Below, piece by piece: positions 1 to 9,930 of a DNA stretch of 22,029 nt. Each line of letters begins with the position of its first letter. Within the stretch, counting starts at the first letter, position 1. A program made the position numbers and the translations under genes. Location of the stretch: the NCBI GenBank assembly GCA_000729835.1, contig JFHB01000329.1, forward strand, positions 1 to 22,029, in the 5' to 3' direction. This DNA comes from Atkinsonella hypoxylon. Taxonomy: Eukaryota; Ascomycota; Sordariomycetes; Hypocreales; Clavicipitaceae. The notes under the pieces are model-generated. The model made no database searches. It was not told the origin of the DNA and saw only the letters and a program-made list of their open reading frames with translations.

Positions 1-357
1 AGCACATAACAGATGCCGCAGCTATTAGCAAGTGTTAGCTGACCCAGCTAATAGAGGGACCTTCTAAGCTTAGTATACAGTAGATCTAGCACTAAGCCTA
101 GAATTGTTACTAGTAGGGAATTGCACTCCTATAGTCTCTACTATACACACTAAGCCTGTGGCTGGCTCTGCAACTAGACCTAGACCTGAAAAATTCCGCA
201 GCCGCAGGAATCGAACATATAAGCAATTGCTACTATATGTCACGGATTAATCAGGCCTTGATGCAATGCTTAACTACTGCACCAAAAGGTCTAGTCACAA
301 CCTTAGTTAGAGGAAGTGACGGTATCAAGCTCTATATAACATATTTAGCACGTAACA
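1..357. repeat. Lightly mutated left segment with a repeated 11-mer
   Basis: The 11-mer AGCAC(A/G)TAACA occurs at 1-11 and again at 347-357, differing by one G/A transition. Its reverse complement begins TGTTACGTGC, the style of fungal gypsy LTR ends, so both copies could be LTR termini, but I found no full LTR pair or target duplication here. The segment keeps TCA, CCA, TGA and TGG trinucleotides that are nearly absent from the rest of the window, so it escaped most of the transition damage. No protein-coding frame is apparent. It contains the tRNA-like unit described separately. Confidence 0.35.
188..291 (-). ncRNA. tRNA-like Pol III unit (SINE-like or tRNA pseudogene)
   Basis: Read on the minus strand, 284-274 is TGGTGCAGTAG, a full match to the box A consensus. 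217-207 is TGTTCGATTCC, matching box B at 10 of 11 positions. A run of five T at about 194-190 follows directly, as an RNA polymerase III terminator would. A D-arm is plausible (GTGC paired with GCAT). The T-stem and acceptor stem do not pair, so this is not a working tRNA. About 56 bases separate the boxes, which fits a tRNA with a long variable arm or intron, or a tRNA-derived SINE head. It lies in the lightly mutated left segment. Confidence 0.45.
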
Positions 358-1004
358 GTACGTCTCTATAGACGTTAACAACAACTTCTTATTCTCTTCT
401 ACGCCTACTACTACTGCTGCTATTGCTGTGCCCTTATTGTTACCCCTGCCTATACCTACACCTTATTGTGTGCTGCTAACCTCTACTACTGCTGCTCCCT
501 TACTGCTGTATAAGGCTTCTCTACTGCTATATATTATTCCTTTACTCTTATAGAATAACCTTAAGGTAATACACTAGAAATATACCTACCTTTAGGTAGA
601 GCTTAAAAGCTTAAACTACTTATAGCGCTAATTACTATTTATATTTCTAGAGCGTATAACCTTAACCTAGCCTACTGCCCCTTTAGCTTTCTTTTTCTCT
701 ATCTTTCTCCCCCTTAAGACTATACTTTTATACCTAAGGCATTAAGCTATTTAAGACGTTATATTCTTACTTATACCTATTAGAGTAAAGCCTTAATCTA
801 GAGCGCTAGTTATATTCTTACCTACTCTAGCCTCTATACCTTCTGCTAGCGCTACTATTCTAGCTCCTGCTTCTACGCTACTCTAGGGACACTATATAGT
901 TCCTCTAGCTTCTATTCTATAACTACTTAAAGAGCAATAGAGCGCCTTCTAGGTAGTTATACCTCTACACTATAAGTACTAATGCTCTCTTACTACTTAC
1001 TAAG
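358..1004 (-). other. Pyrimidine-rich DNA with an unassigned coding-like fragment
   Basis: The plus strand is rich in C and T, with CTACTACTACTGCTGC-type runs near 400-425. On the minus strand, 965-690 contains a frame whose stops are all TAA or TAG and that reads as a charged, Gln-rich, possibly coiled-coil peptide (for example KLEELYSVPRVA). Its frame differs from that of the element A chromodomain upstream, so it is not a simple pol extension. A 13-bp direct repeat, GTTATATTCTTAC, lies at 758-770 and 809-821. Another short minus-strand frame at 540-360 is rich in Gly, Ala and Val. The region could hold the 3' end and 3' LTR of element A, but I could not identify the LTR. Confidence 0.25.
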
Positions 1005-1050
1005 AAATTTCTTTTATTTTATTTTATTTTATTTTTTTTTTATAGTTATA
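1005..1050. repeat. T-rich simple tract (TTTTA repeats and T run)
   Basis: Several TTTTA units are followed by an uninterrupted T run. On the minus strand this is an A-rich tract just downstream of the element A chromodomain, where the polypurine tract of the element would be expected. It could equally be simple low-complexity sequence. Confidence 0.5.
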
Positions 1051-1183
1051 TAGGCCTCTATAAAAGGGAGTTTATTTTCTTTTATTTTTATTTAGAGGTA
1101 ATTAAGCTATTATTAAAGTCTATATAAAATTTTACTATACTTTTACTAGGCTTATTATTAAATTAAGCGTTCTTTTACTATAA

Positions 1184-1336
1184 CTTAAATTAATTTAGTG
1201 CCTCTATATTAAGAAAGTTTTCTAGTAGTTTCTATATAGGCTAAATAAATTCTACCTACTTAATAAGCACTTAATAGTGTCTCTTTTAGCTTAAGGTGTT
1301 TTTAGCAGCTAGAATTTCCTTTACTCTATATTCCTT
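1184..1336 (-). other. Element A chromodomain relic
   Basis: The minus-strand frame reads EYRVKEILAAKN, then VLIK-stop-VEF, then KLLENFLN and EALN-stop-F. This follows the chromodomain pattern: an EYxVExIL opening, the VKWxG core, the WEPxxNL stretch and a closing helix. Stops sit at the aromatic-cage and WEP tryptophan positions, as expected from TGG to TAG. In chromoviruses this domain follows integrase and steers insertion to chromatin with particular histone marks. Confidence 0.75.
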
Positions 1337-1599
1337 AAGGGATAAGTTAATATTTATTATAGTTAGCTTAAAGCTAGGCCTTAAGTTAGCTAGCTACTAG
1401 AAAAGTAAGGGGTTTATTGCTACTTACTTAATAAGGTTAATATAGAAGACTAAGTAAATTCCTAGTAGAATATCTAACTTTATAGTTAAAGGTATTAGTA
1501 TATCTATAACTATATACTTTACTATAACCTAATTAAGCTTTTAACTTAAGTAGTTTATTTTAATATAATAAAGCGTTAGCTAAACTAAGTTCTCTATTT

Positions 1600-2560
1600 T
1601 ATACTATTCTACTAGCCTATAGCTTCTATTTAACTGCTTTTACTACCTCTACTAAGTAAAGTTAATTATAGCTTAAGTAATATTTATACTCTTTTATAGC
1701 TATTTAAGGAACACTAAAGCCTACCTCTTATATAAGACTTAAGACTTCTCTTTATCTATAAGCTTTTAGATAAGGTCTATATTATACCTATATATTACTT
1801 AGTTTAAACTTATGCTAGTTACTAAGGAATTCCTATTGTTAATAGCTAGCTAATATATAGGGAGATATTTAGGCTAGTTAAACTGCAAAAAGGTAACTAT
1901 AACTTATAGAATTACTTATACTTTCTAATTAACTCTCTCTATTCTGCTGTCTATTTATAGATAATAGAATATAAATAGTAATTGTTTAATTCTAATAAGG
2001 CAATAAAGAGTAGTTTAAAAGGTGCTTAACTAATCTAAACTATAGTTAAAGATAATTTATTTTAGGAACCTATAAAACTACTACTAATAATACTTAAACT
2101 ACTAGGTATATTTCTCTACTTTTATAGAGGTTATTGCCTTTAACTATATATACTTTAAAAGTTAATTAGTAATAACTATTAAGTAAGAAAGTACAGCCTA
2201 GTTTAGCGCTAGTAAATCTATTATAAAATCTATAGAGATTTATAACTAATACCTATTTAGCGCTAGAATAGGTTATAAAAGGCCTTACTATAACCTTTTA
2301 CTCTTTTAGCTGCTGTAATAGTAGTAGTTTTAAATGTACTAAGTAATATCTTAAGATAGCTTATTCTAGTAATAGTTATATATTAATGCCTAGAATGTAG
2401 TATTTTATCCTAAGTAGCCTAACATTAGCAACTTATATATTCTATATATTAGTATAGTAGTTAACAGCTTATACTTAAGGACCTAGAGGTAGCTCTAGTA
2501 AACTAGCGCCCCTTATACATTAAGGGTGTAGTCTACAATTTATTCTTATATTTTTACCTT
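1600..2560 (-). other. Element A integrase relic (HHCC and DDE core)
   Basis: The zinc-binding N-terminus is visible as NYYYYS near 2330-2313, where the two Tyr codons (TAC, TAT) stand for the CxxC cysteines after TG-to-TA change. The first catalytic Asp lies in SIDFI at about 2225. The well-known integrase stretch with IDSRIERVN is read near 1969-1925, with a stop at a Gln position. The C-terminal part runs on in the same frame into the chromodomain. Family knowledge: integrase joins cDNA ends to target DNA. Confidence 0.8.
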
Positions 2561-2769
2561 TAATAGAAACTTTCTTTTTCTCTTTTAGACTATATTTAAC
2601 CTTATTAAATATATTAAGTTTTTCTATACTCCTTAGTTCTATAGGCTCTATAAGTGTTTATTTAGAAATAGCATTATTCTAGCTAGCACCTATAAAGCTG
2701 CAGCTAGTTAACTTTTTAGCGTTACTTTACTAGCTGTTTCTACCTTAATATTCTCTATAACCTCCTCCT

Positions 2770-3400
2770 TCTCTTTATCTCTATAGAGAGTGCTAAGGCA
2801 GCTAATAGAGAGAGACTAAAGAACTTAGTCTATCTACAGTATTGCTCTATCTTAATCCTGCTCTTATTATAATAATATATTTAGTTGCTCTACTTATAGC
2901 TCTAAGCAGTATTATAGGTAGTAGTTAAAAAGAGAGAGAAGCTCTATCTACCTAGCTTAACGCTTAAAGATCTTTTATAGAGATATAAAGTATTCTAGAT
3001 TCTTATAGTCTATAAGGATTATAAAGGGATATACTACTTCTTATAACTTTACTGCTTAAGCTTTAAGGTAAGATATTATTACTAAGAGTTTCTTATTGTA
3101 AATAGTATAGTTACATTAAGCTAGAGATAATCTAGCTAAATAGTATACTATAAGCTGTAGTACGCTAGCTTTATTATATTAGAATAAATAGCTACTAAAG
3201 GCCTCTCCTAAGTAATTAGCCTTTACTACTATATTCTTCTTAGAGTTCTACTAGGCTAAGACTAAGTATAAGGTAAAGGCTTTCTTAAGCCTTATAAATA
3301 ACCTCTTATATTCCTCTATTTACTAGAATAGAACTCCCTTCTTTATTAAGTTAACTAAAGGCTCTATAATATCTAAGAAATCTAATATAAAGTTACAGTA
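2770..3400 (-). other. Element A RNase H relic
   Basis: The domain lies between RT and integrase in the pol frame. Its end is marked by LAALALS near 2800-2780, matching the xADALSR signature that closes gypsy RNase H domains. Inner catalytic residues were not individually verified. The domain degrades the RNA strand of RNA/DNA hybrids during reverse transcription. Confidence 0.6.
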
Positions 3401-3499
3401 AAAGTTTATAAATCTAAAGAAGCTTTATACCCTTTATAACTTAGTAAAAGCTTACTACTTCTAAATAGCTACAATCTTCTTTAGATTTAAATATATCTC

Positions 3500-4130
3500 C
3501 CTTTTTACTATAACTATAAAGCTAAGGTATTTAACTTTAGCTATAGTAAAGTAGTATTTCCTAAGATCTAAGTGCAGCTCTACTAACTGTAACTTTTTTA
3601 GGATTCTCTATACCTTATATATATAGTTTTTCCTAGAACCTTTAGTGTAAATAAGGATATTATTTAGATAAGTAGTTATATAATCTTTAAGGGCCTCTTC
3701 TAGCGCACTATTAATATATTATTAGAATATAGCTAAAGCCTTTACTAACCTAAAGGGGCAAACTAGCTATTTAAAGAGGCTAAACTAGGTATAGAACGCT
3801 GTAAAGTGCTTCTTACTGTTTACTATCTAGATTCTATAGAAGGCTAACTATATATTTAGTTTAGTAAACTAGTGCACCTTTAATAATAACTTAAGCGTTT
3901 TCTTTATTAAGGGAAGTAAGTAATAGTTCTATTCTATAATCTTATTAAGAGCTTAATAATTAATATAGAATTACTATTCTTTACTTAGCTTTTTAGCTAA
4001 AAGAATAGATACTACTGCTAAAAAGGAGCTAGCTTAAATCTATTCTTTATCTATTAGGTTTATTACCTACCTCTTAATTTCTAATAAATAGTTCTATAGT
4101 ATATTATACAGTAGAGCTTATAGTAGTAAT
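3500..4130 (-). other. Element A reverse transcriptase relic
   Basis: The minus strand shows, in order, ALNKI (RT motif 2 region) near 3940, FTKLNI (first catalytic Asp changed to Asn) near 3860, AFYRI near 3835, LVCPFRL near 3745, and YLNNILIYTK at about 3670-3641. The last is the YxDD catalytic box with both Asp codons turned to AAT by G-to-A change. This is a textbook Ty3/gypsy RT inactivated by RIP. Confidence 0.9.
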
Positions 4131-4479
4131 AGTAAGGAGCTATTTAGCTGCTGTTTTAGCCTAATATAGTAATCTAGCCTCTCTTTATATAGCAGAAGGC
4201 CTTAGGCTTTCTCTTCTTTAAAAAGATTATAAAAGTTCTTTAATTTAAGTAGCAGTATTAGTAGATTAAGGCCTTCTAGGGATATTTATAATAACAATAT
4301 AGAGGTAATTTCCTAAAGGCTAGTAGTAATAAAATATATAGCAACCTCTTAGCTCTTACTCTATTTTATTAGAGCGCTATAAACTACTACTAACACTAGT
4401 CTTATTAGGTCCTTAATATTTTAAGCTTCTACTGCTTAGATTATAAGGCCCTTAGCCTTATCTACTAATAGGCTCTAGC

Positions 4480-4800
4480 TAGTAGCGTTAAGGATAATTC
4501 TATTATAGGCTAACTATAGGCTCCTAAAGATATAATCTTAGGTTAAGCCTAGAATTATATAGACTACTACTAAAAAGACCTAGCTGTTAATATCTGCCTA
4601 TAAGTAAACTAAAGAAGCAATTAAAGTGCTCCTTTAGTAGCTATTATAGAACTGCTATTTAACCTTTACTGCTATTTATACTATTCTTTTATATAGCAAT
4701 AGAACTTACTTTAAGCTAAGGTATTACACTAAACTCTTACTTATTGCAGTAAAGTAGTTATATTTACTATTTATTTATATATTGTAGAACAATAGTTAGT
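4480..4800 (-). other. Element A aspartic protease relic
   Basis: The pol frame contains INSK near 4765, in the position of the D-S/T-G active site, with Asp and Gly codons changed by G-to-A transitions. It is followed by ILGLT at 4560-4540, the ILG motif near the end of retroviral-type proteases. The domain would have cut the Gag-Pol precursor. It precedes RT, as in all gypsy elements. Confidence 0.65.
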
Positions 4801-4999
4801 TAAAGAGTATAGAGATAAGGAATAGTAATATATCTATTTTCTTAGTTATCTCTCTATATTCTTCTTCTAGCTGCCTATTAAGTAAAGGTTATTATATTAT
4901 TTATATTACCTTTACCTTTATACTAAGCTTAAGGCTAAAGGTAAGCCTTTTTTTAACTTATTAGAGTTCTTCTTCTATATATTGTTTATTGCTGCTGCT

Positions 5000-6060
5000 T
5001 ATACATTAGTTAACTCTAGCTTACGTTTTACTAGTTACTATTTATATCCTTAAATATAGTGTTAGAATAACTTACACTAAAGGTATTACCTCTTTTAGTA
5101 GTATTTTTTAAGTTTAGCCTTAAATACTTACTTTACTTATAGAGCATCCTTATTTAGTTATCTTACTTTAGATTTCTTTACGCTCTTTTTCTATCTCTAT
5201 TAGGTTTCTATAGCGTTAACTCTAGTTATTTTAGTGTTACTATTCTAGGGCCCTTTAGAGCTAAAGCTATATTTTAGCTAGTGCTATTCCTTAATATAAT
5301 ATAACTTAAGGTTTAGCGTAATACTATAGTAGCGCTCTACTGCCTAAAGGTAGTTATAATAGAGAATATCTCTCTCTATACTATAATCTTTTATTTCCTT
5401 ATTAAGCGCTGTTTATAACTTAGCTAACTTTACGCTATTATTCTAGTTAGCCCCTTTTATTAGTGTAATTTTCTTCTTAAAATAAATATAGAATTCTATA
5501 AACTACTTATTATTACTTTATTAAAGCTAATTAAGCTTAATTAAGGCTTAGTTCTATTAGTAAGAATTTATAAAGACTAATTCTAAGTAATTAAGGAACC
5601 TCTATATATTATATTCCTTTACTTTACCTACCTTATAATAGGTAGCTACTCTTTACTAGACCTTAGGCAATAAGCTTTAGTATAGGTAGTACTACTAGTT
5701 CTATATTGTGCCTATAAAGGCGCTATTAGCCTAGAGCTTTTAGGTAATTGCTATTTACTAAGCCTAAAAGCTCTATTTATTTCTATTATAAGGGTTTACT
5801 ATAGGTAAAGGCTTTTGTTTAGGTTCCTTTAGCTGCTAGCCTACTGCAGCTTAAAGCTACTTCTTTTTCTATATATAGTTTATTATAAAGCGTTATAGTT
5901 CCTTTATCTATAGAGATTAGCTCTTAACTAATTCGTAAAGTGCTGCAATTTCTGCTGCTTTCTAGCTAATTTCTGCTGTATTTTTCCCTACTTCTCTATA
6001 GAGGTTAAAAGGGTGCTTAAGCTAACTAGCTAGGCCCTTATTGCTATAACTAAACAATAT
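5000..6060 (-). pseudogene. gag: Element A gag relic with CCHC knuckle
   Basis: A minus-strand frame from about 6060 reads VGKNTAEIS, KAAEIAALYELVKS and similar, an Ala/Glu/Lys/Gln-rich helical or coiled-coil start. It continues into a region typical of fungal gag proteins (NSAFIGT, then a stretch reading VATYYKVGKVK). At 5085-5044 the spacing C-x2-C-x4-H-x4-C is preserved, with the first and last Cys read as Tyr (TAC, TAT) and the middle Cys and His intact. Gag forms the virus-like particle shell, and the knuckle binds RNA. Gag is in a different codon phase from pol. Moving from gag to pol needs one step back, which fits a -1 frameshift design but could also be a later indel. The start codon is not identifiable. 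Confidence 0.75.
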
Positions 6061-6387
6061 TGTTCTTACTAGTGTTCTATCTATAGAATAATTATAGTAT
6101 ATAATAGACTAACCTAGTAGCTACTGCTAACTAGCGTCTATAATAAAAACTATAATTATAGGGAGAAAAGAAGGAAGAGAGAAGGAACTAAAAGCCTCTC
6201 TATACCTCTATACTATATATTTAGGGGTAGGTCTATCCCTTTAGAAGCCCCTTTTAGTATATACTTTATAGCTAAAGTTCTCTCTCTAGGGCCTAGTAAA
6301 GTTTAAGTAACCTCTAAACGAATGCAGCTTACTTCTATCCCTTTACCTATATAGATCTCTGTCCCTCTCCTGCTGTTCTCTCTCTAC
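6061..6387. other. Stretch between element A gag and the putative LTR
   Basis: On the minus strand this would be the leader and possibly the gag N-terminus of element A. From about 6300 rightward the sequence is less mutated, with CA and TG reappearing. No primer-binding site was recognised with confidence. Confidence 0.3.
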
Positions 6388-6905
6388 TGAAAGACCCGAG
6401 CCTAAGGCTCGAGTCTATAACACTTATAGAGGAGCTTTAATTTACTCCCTACTTAATATAGTAGTTCTAAAGGCGTAAGTAAATTAAGCTTACTAGCACT
6501 AAGTTATAACTAGCTTAAGCGTTCTTACTTCTACCTAACTTAACTAGTTAATAATATATATAACTATATAGCAGCTAATAGTAAGTAAGGCAATAGTAAG
6601 AGCTATAAGGCAGCGCTAGAGCGCTACTAGTGTAGTAGAGCTAAAGGCTCCCTACTTCCTCTCTCTCTCTCCCTCTTCCTCTACTATATAAGCATATATA
6701 TAGGCGTATATATATATATCTAGTAACGCTGCTGTAGCTGTTAGCCTAGCGCGGCAGAGCACCTACTGTTTATAACAGAGACCTTACTAGAGCTACTTAG
6801 GCTTTACAGCAGCATTCGTTATAGAAGCACTAGGGTTTTCCTCCCTGCTATAGGGTTTTTCTACAGTGGATTAGTCACTAAGCAGGGGTTCTAGCTCTCT
6901 AGCGT
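6388..6905 (-). other. Possible 5' LTR/promoter region of element A
   Basis: The segment lies upstream of element A gag. It is less mutated than its surroundings, begins with TGAAAGA on the plus strand and contains a TAACA at 6773-6777, so an LTR of about 390 bp (6388-6777) is possible. It holds a CT microsatellite near 6658-6683 and an alternating TA tract near 6690-6720, which would give a TATA-like promoter on the minus strand. No second copy was found in the window, so the LTR call is tentative. The part up to 6905 has no coding frame. Confidence 0.3.
6393..6415. repeat. 23-nt near-perfect palindrome
   Basis: GACCCGAGCCT and AGGCTCGAGTC flank a single central A and pair with one mismatch. 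The GC-rich arms stand out in this AT-rich window and kept their CpG sites, so they escaped RIP. It sits at the left edge of the putative element A LTR. It could be a hairpin in the transcript or a protein-binding palindrome. Confidence 0.6.
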
Positions 6906-8720
6906 AATTTAATAATAATAATAGTTAACATAAGCTTAAAAGGATAAGGAGCAGTTTTAATGCAAATTGTTAATAGGTAACAACACCCTATATAATATAA
7001 AAGCGAATATTAAAGTAATTTAGAAATTAAGTATAATAGAATAAAGCAGAAATATAGAGCTATTGTCTAAATATTAAGAAAGCTATAAATTTATCTCTAT
7101 AGAGTTCCCTTTACTCTAAAGACTAATTCTTAGGTGCTTATATATTAGCTTAATAGCACTATTAATAACGTCCCTAGCGCACTTGTTATACAATAGATTA
7201 GCTATATTATACTATTTAATTTTATAGTTAGATACATTCTAGGAGAAAAGAATAAAATAGCTAATACTTTATTATATAAAGAAGGTAGACCTTTTAATGC
7301 ATTAGATTAAGTAGCTAAAGAGGACATTAAAGATTTTATTAACTTACAGCTTAACGTTAATAAGATTTAGCTGTACAATAGAGTATACTATACTTCTAGA
7401 ACTTAGTAAATTATAGATTTCCTTTTAACATTATAAAGACTATTTAATTTAAATAAGAGTAAGTATAAGTAGCTTTATATAAGTACTAAGCAATACTTCT
7501 TAGATAAAGGCCTATTATAGAAGAGACTAACTAGTATAATAAAGGGTTCTACCTTAGTTATTAAAGACTTAATGCAATAGAAGAAGATTATTAAGGCTTT
7601 ATATAAGTAAATAGGTTATAAAGGTATAGAAGTTATATTTTAAGTAGCTAGAATTAAATACTTTTAAAAAGAGCTCTAAAATATAGTTTAAGTAATAATT
7701 TTCTATTATAAGGTATACTAAAAGTTCGCTCCTTAGAGGCCTAAAGAGTTATTAATACTAGTAGCTTTAAGCAACCTAATAAGCAAGATATATATTAACA
7801 CCTAATATATACCGCTTAATTATAGTTTTAAGTACCTTCTAGAAGCAAGATATAACCTTATTAAATAGGTAGAAGCGCGCTCTATATAGTATACTAATGT
7901 TACTGCTATTTAGAAATTCCTAATAAAGCTAATTATATAATTTAGAGTTTTCTAATTTCTAGTTTTTAATAGAGAACTAAAAATGTATAGAAATCTTAAA
8001 AAAGCAGTTAAAGCTATTAGAATTAAAGGGATTAAAACATTAGTATATAATTTAAAAGCTAATTTACTTATTAAAGCTAGTTATTAAACGCTTATATCTA
8101 CCCTTTTAAAGATAGAAGGTTTTAATAGAAAGTAGTTTAAATTGCTAAATAAGGTACTACTAGCAGACTATACAGCTGTATAAGTGTTATACAGTAAATT
8201 TGCTTTTTACCTAATTTATAGTTAAGAGCTAATTCTTCCTTTAGAAGTTAAATTTCCTACTTAAAGGTTAATTAATTAGTTAGAAGTTATAATAATATAG
8301 AATCTCTTTAAAGTAAGAGTTAGAATACTAGAGCAAAAGGAAGTAAATATTTAGAAGGCTTATGCAAAAGTCTTTACATTTAAGAAACGCTTAGCTAATT
8401 AAATAAATTAGAATTAAGAGGCATTATTGTAAAAGGAGAAAGATTAATTAGTTCTAAAAGATTTAGTTCTTATATATAATATATAAAAAGTTATAGATAT
8501 ATTAATAAAGAAGAAGTTAGTAATACAATAAAACAGTCCTTTTAAGGTGTATAGCTAAGTAAAAGTTACTAGCACCTACTATTTAAAGACCCTAAATAGT
8601 ATAGTGCTTAATAAGACTATTTCTAGGAATTACATTAAGAAGTTTAAGCTTAATCTAGAGGAATAGTGGACTTTTACTGCTTATAAATAGCTCTATACCC
8701 TATAATATACTGCTTAATAT
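6903..8720 (+). pseudogene. pol: Element B pol C-terminal part: RNase H and integrase
   Basis: A single frame holds from 6903 to about 8720. RNase H opens with VNISLKG-stop-GAVLMQ near 6924-6965, matching the DASxxGWGAVLxQ start of gypsy RNase H. It continues with TLKTNS near 7100 (TDS site) and ends with GEKNKIANTLL at 7242. Integrase follows: the zinc region with ALYK-stop-IGYKG near 7595 (both His as Tyr) and FYYKVY near 7700 (CxxC as Tyr), then NLIK-stop-VEARS at 7854-7883, FLVFNREL-like sequence near 7960, and a C-terminal domain with NSPFKVY and KTISRNYIKKFKL near 8540-8650. All codon phases agree, so no net indel occurred. The frame is inactivated by stops. Confidence 0.85.
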
Positions 8721-8770
8721 AGTAAAGACACTAGCGACTTTAAGCAAGATACTAATAAATTGCAACCTAT
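6903..8770 (+). mobile_element. Element B: 5'-truncated Ty3/gypsy fragment
   Basis: Only the RNase H and integrase part of a plus-strand gypsy pol is present. LTR, gag, protease and most of RT are missing. Coding similarity begins abruptly at about 6903, directly beside the lightly mutated right part of element A, so that junction is probably a breakpoint or insertion boundary. The pol frame ends near 8720 and is followed by a less-mutated stretch that may be the start of a 3' LTR. No chromodomain is seen. Stops are TAA/TAG throughout. Confidence 0.75.
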
Positions 8771-8900
8771 TGTGTTGCAGCAGGGTTACCCCCTTACGTT
8801 CTTATATTAGCTTTATAAGGGATGCTACATACAGATTTTCTCTATAAGAGTGCGTATTGCCTAAACATATAAATAGTTTAAGAAGTAGAGAGAAAGCAAA
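8771..8900 (+). other. Candidate 3' LTR start of element B
   Basis: Just after the pol frame, the sequence TGTGTTGCAGCAGGG and the following C run are unusually intact, with TGC, CAG and CCC retained. The position and TG start fit the beginning of a 3' LTR. No LTR end, partner copy or target duplication could be seen, so this is only a positional guess. Confidence 0.25.
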
Positions 8901-9930
8901 AGCAGCTTCTGCTAACTCTTTTTAGCCTTTACTCCTTTTAATTAATTAATATCTTTTAGCCTATTTTTATTTACAATACTTAATACTTAAGAGATATTAC
9001 TTTACTTCTACTAGCACTTTCCCTAACTCTTTAATATATTTAGCTTCTTTTATATATATATATCTTTTAAGCTATAATTAATATTTTATTTCTACCTTTT
9101 CTAACTATTTAATCTTTTTACCTACTATTATTTAATAGTATATACTAATAAATATCTTACTCTTTACTAATTCTCTTTAATCTTAATATACACTATATTA
9201 TTACTTACTTTAGTATAAGCTATATAGTTATTTAAGGGTTTAGTTTTAAGGCAATAAAAATAGAGGCTTTACTAAGGACTTATTCTAATTAAAGTGTATT
9301 ATATAATTAAAAGGTTTTTTTATAGAGATTCTAAAAGAAAAAAGAAAAAGCTATTAAGCATTAAAGATAGAAGAGCACTTTAGTTTAAATATTACTAATA
9401 TAAAAAAGAAGGAAATTATAGAGATAAAAGCTCTATATTATAAAGAATTATTTAATTAAGAAAGAAAGAAAATTTCTATAGCTTTTTTAAGCTAAAAAGA
9501 GCTAAGCTTAGTTAAAGATAGTTACTATATTATAAATACTAGTTAATCTATTTAACCTCTATTTTACTCTTAGTTAAAATAGCTTTAATATAGTAAAAAG
9601 GAAGTTTTTAGATTCCTTAAATGTAATAATTATTTAATTATAGAGAAAAATTTCTCTTTTATTCTTATCTTAGCAGTTATCTTTATATTTACTACTATTA
9701 GTAATTAGGTTTTTAGCCTTTATATTTTAGCGTTAAGAGCTTATATAACTATAGAAGTAAAAGGTAAAAGTAATAAAAGTACAGTTAATATAGAGAATTA
9801 TATATATTATACTCTTTCTATTAAGTAAAATTAATTATTCTTTTTATACTTACCTTCTATATTAAGCTATTTTATTAGTTATTTATATAAGTTTAGTATT
9901 TTATATTTCTTAAAGAAAAGTATAAGCTTT
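8901..9930. other. AT-rich stretch, no recognisable gene
   Basis: About 1 kb of strongly transition-damaged sequence lies between elements B and C, with a short TA repeat near 9050-9062. It probably contains LTR and leader remnants of B and C. I found no terminal repeat pair, no RNA gene and no frame that I can defend. Weak coding-like stretches near 9340-9500 are too ambiguous to call. Confidence 0.4.

Larger units (their letters stand above)
1184..4800 (-). pseudogene. pol: Element A pol: protease-RT-RNase H-integrase-chromodomain
   Basis: One minus-strand frame carries the pol landmarks in order: a protease ILG motif at 4537-4560, the RT sequence ALNKI near 3935, RT FTKLN near 3860, RT CPF(R)L near 3745, the RT catalytic box as YLNN at 3659-3670, the RNase H tail ALS near 2785, the integrase zinc pair near 2320, integrase SIDFI at about 2225, and a chromodomain at 1184-1336. 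All checked motifs share one codon phase, so this frame has no net indel across about 3.6 kb. It encoded the enzymes that copy the element RNA and insert the cDNA. The frame is closed by many TAA/TAG codons, so no protein is made now. Confidence 0.85.
1080..6905 (-). mobile_element. Element A: degenerate Ty3/gypsy chromovirus
   Basis: On the minus strand the order is gag, protease, RT, RNase H, integrase, chromodomain. This order places it in the Ty3/gypsy (Metaviridae) group, and the terminal chromodomain marks it as a chromovirus. All genes are broken by TAA/TAG codons at Gln and Trp positions and by Asp-to-Asn and Gly-to-Arg or Lys changes, as RIP produces. Gag and pol lie in different frames. 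The protein-coding limits, about 1184 to 6060, are well supported. The LTR limits are not: the right part (6388-6905) may be the 5' LTR, but I found no matching copy on the left. Element B begins abruptly where A's right side ends. Confidence 0.8.

Noticed and set aside
188..291. Functional tRNA gene
   Set aside because: Box A and box B are good, but the acceptor and T-stem halves do not pair and the anticodon arm is unconvincing.
105..357. A 253-bp solo LTR (TGTTAC...GTAACA)
   Set aside because: The flanking bases do not form a target duplication, and no partner copy exists in the window.
6388..6777. Firm 390-bp 5' LTR for element A
   Set aside because: The ends are TG/CA-like and position fits, but no second copy was found at the left side and no target duplication could be matched. 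Kept only as a low-confidence region.
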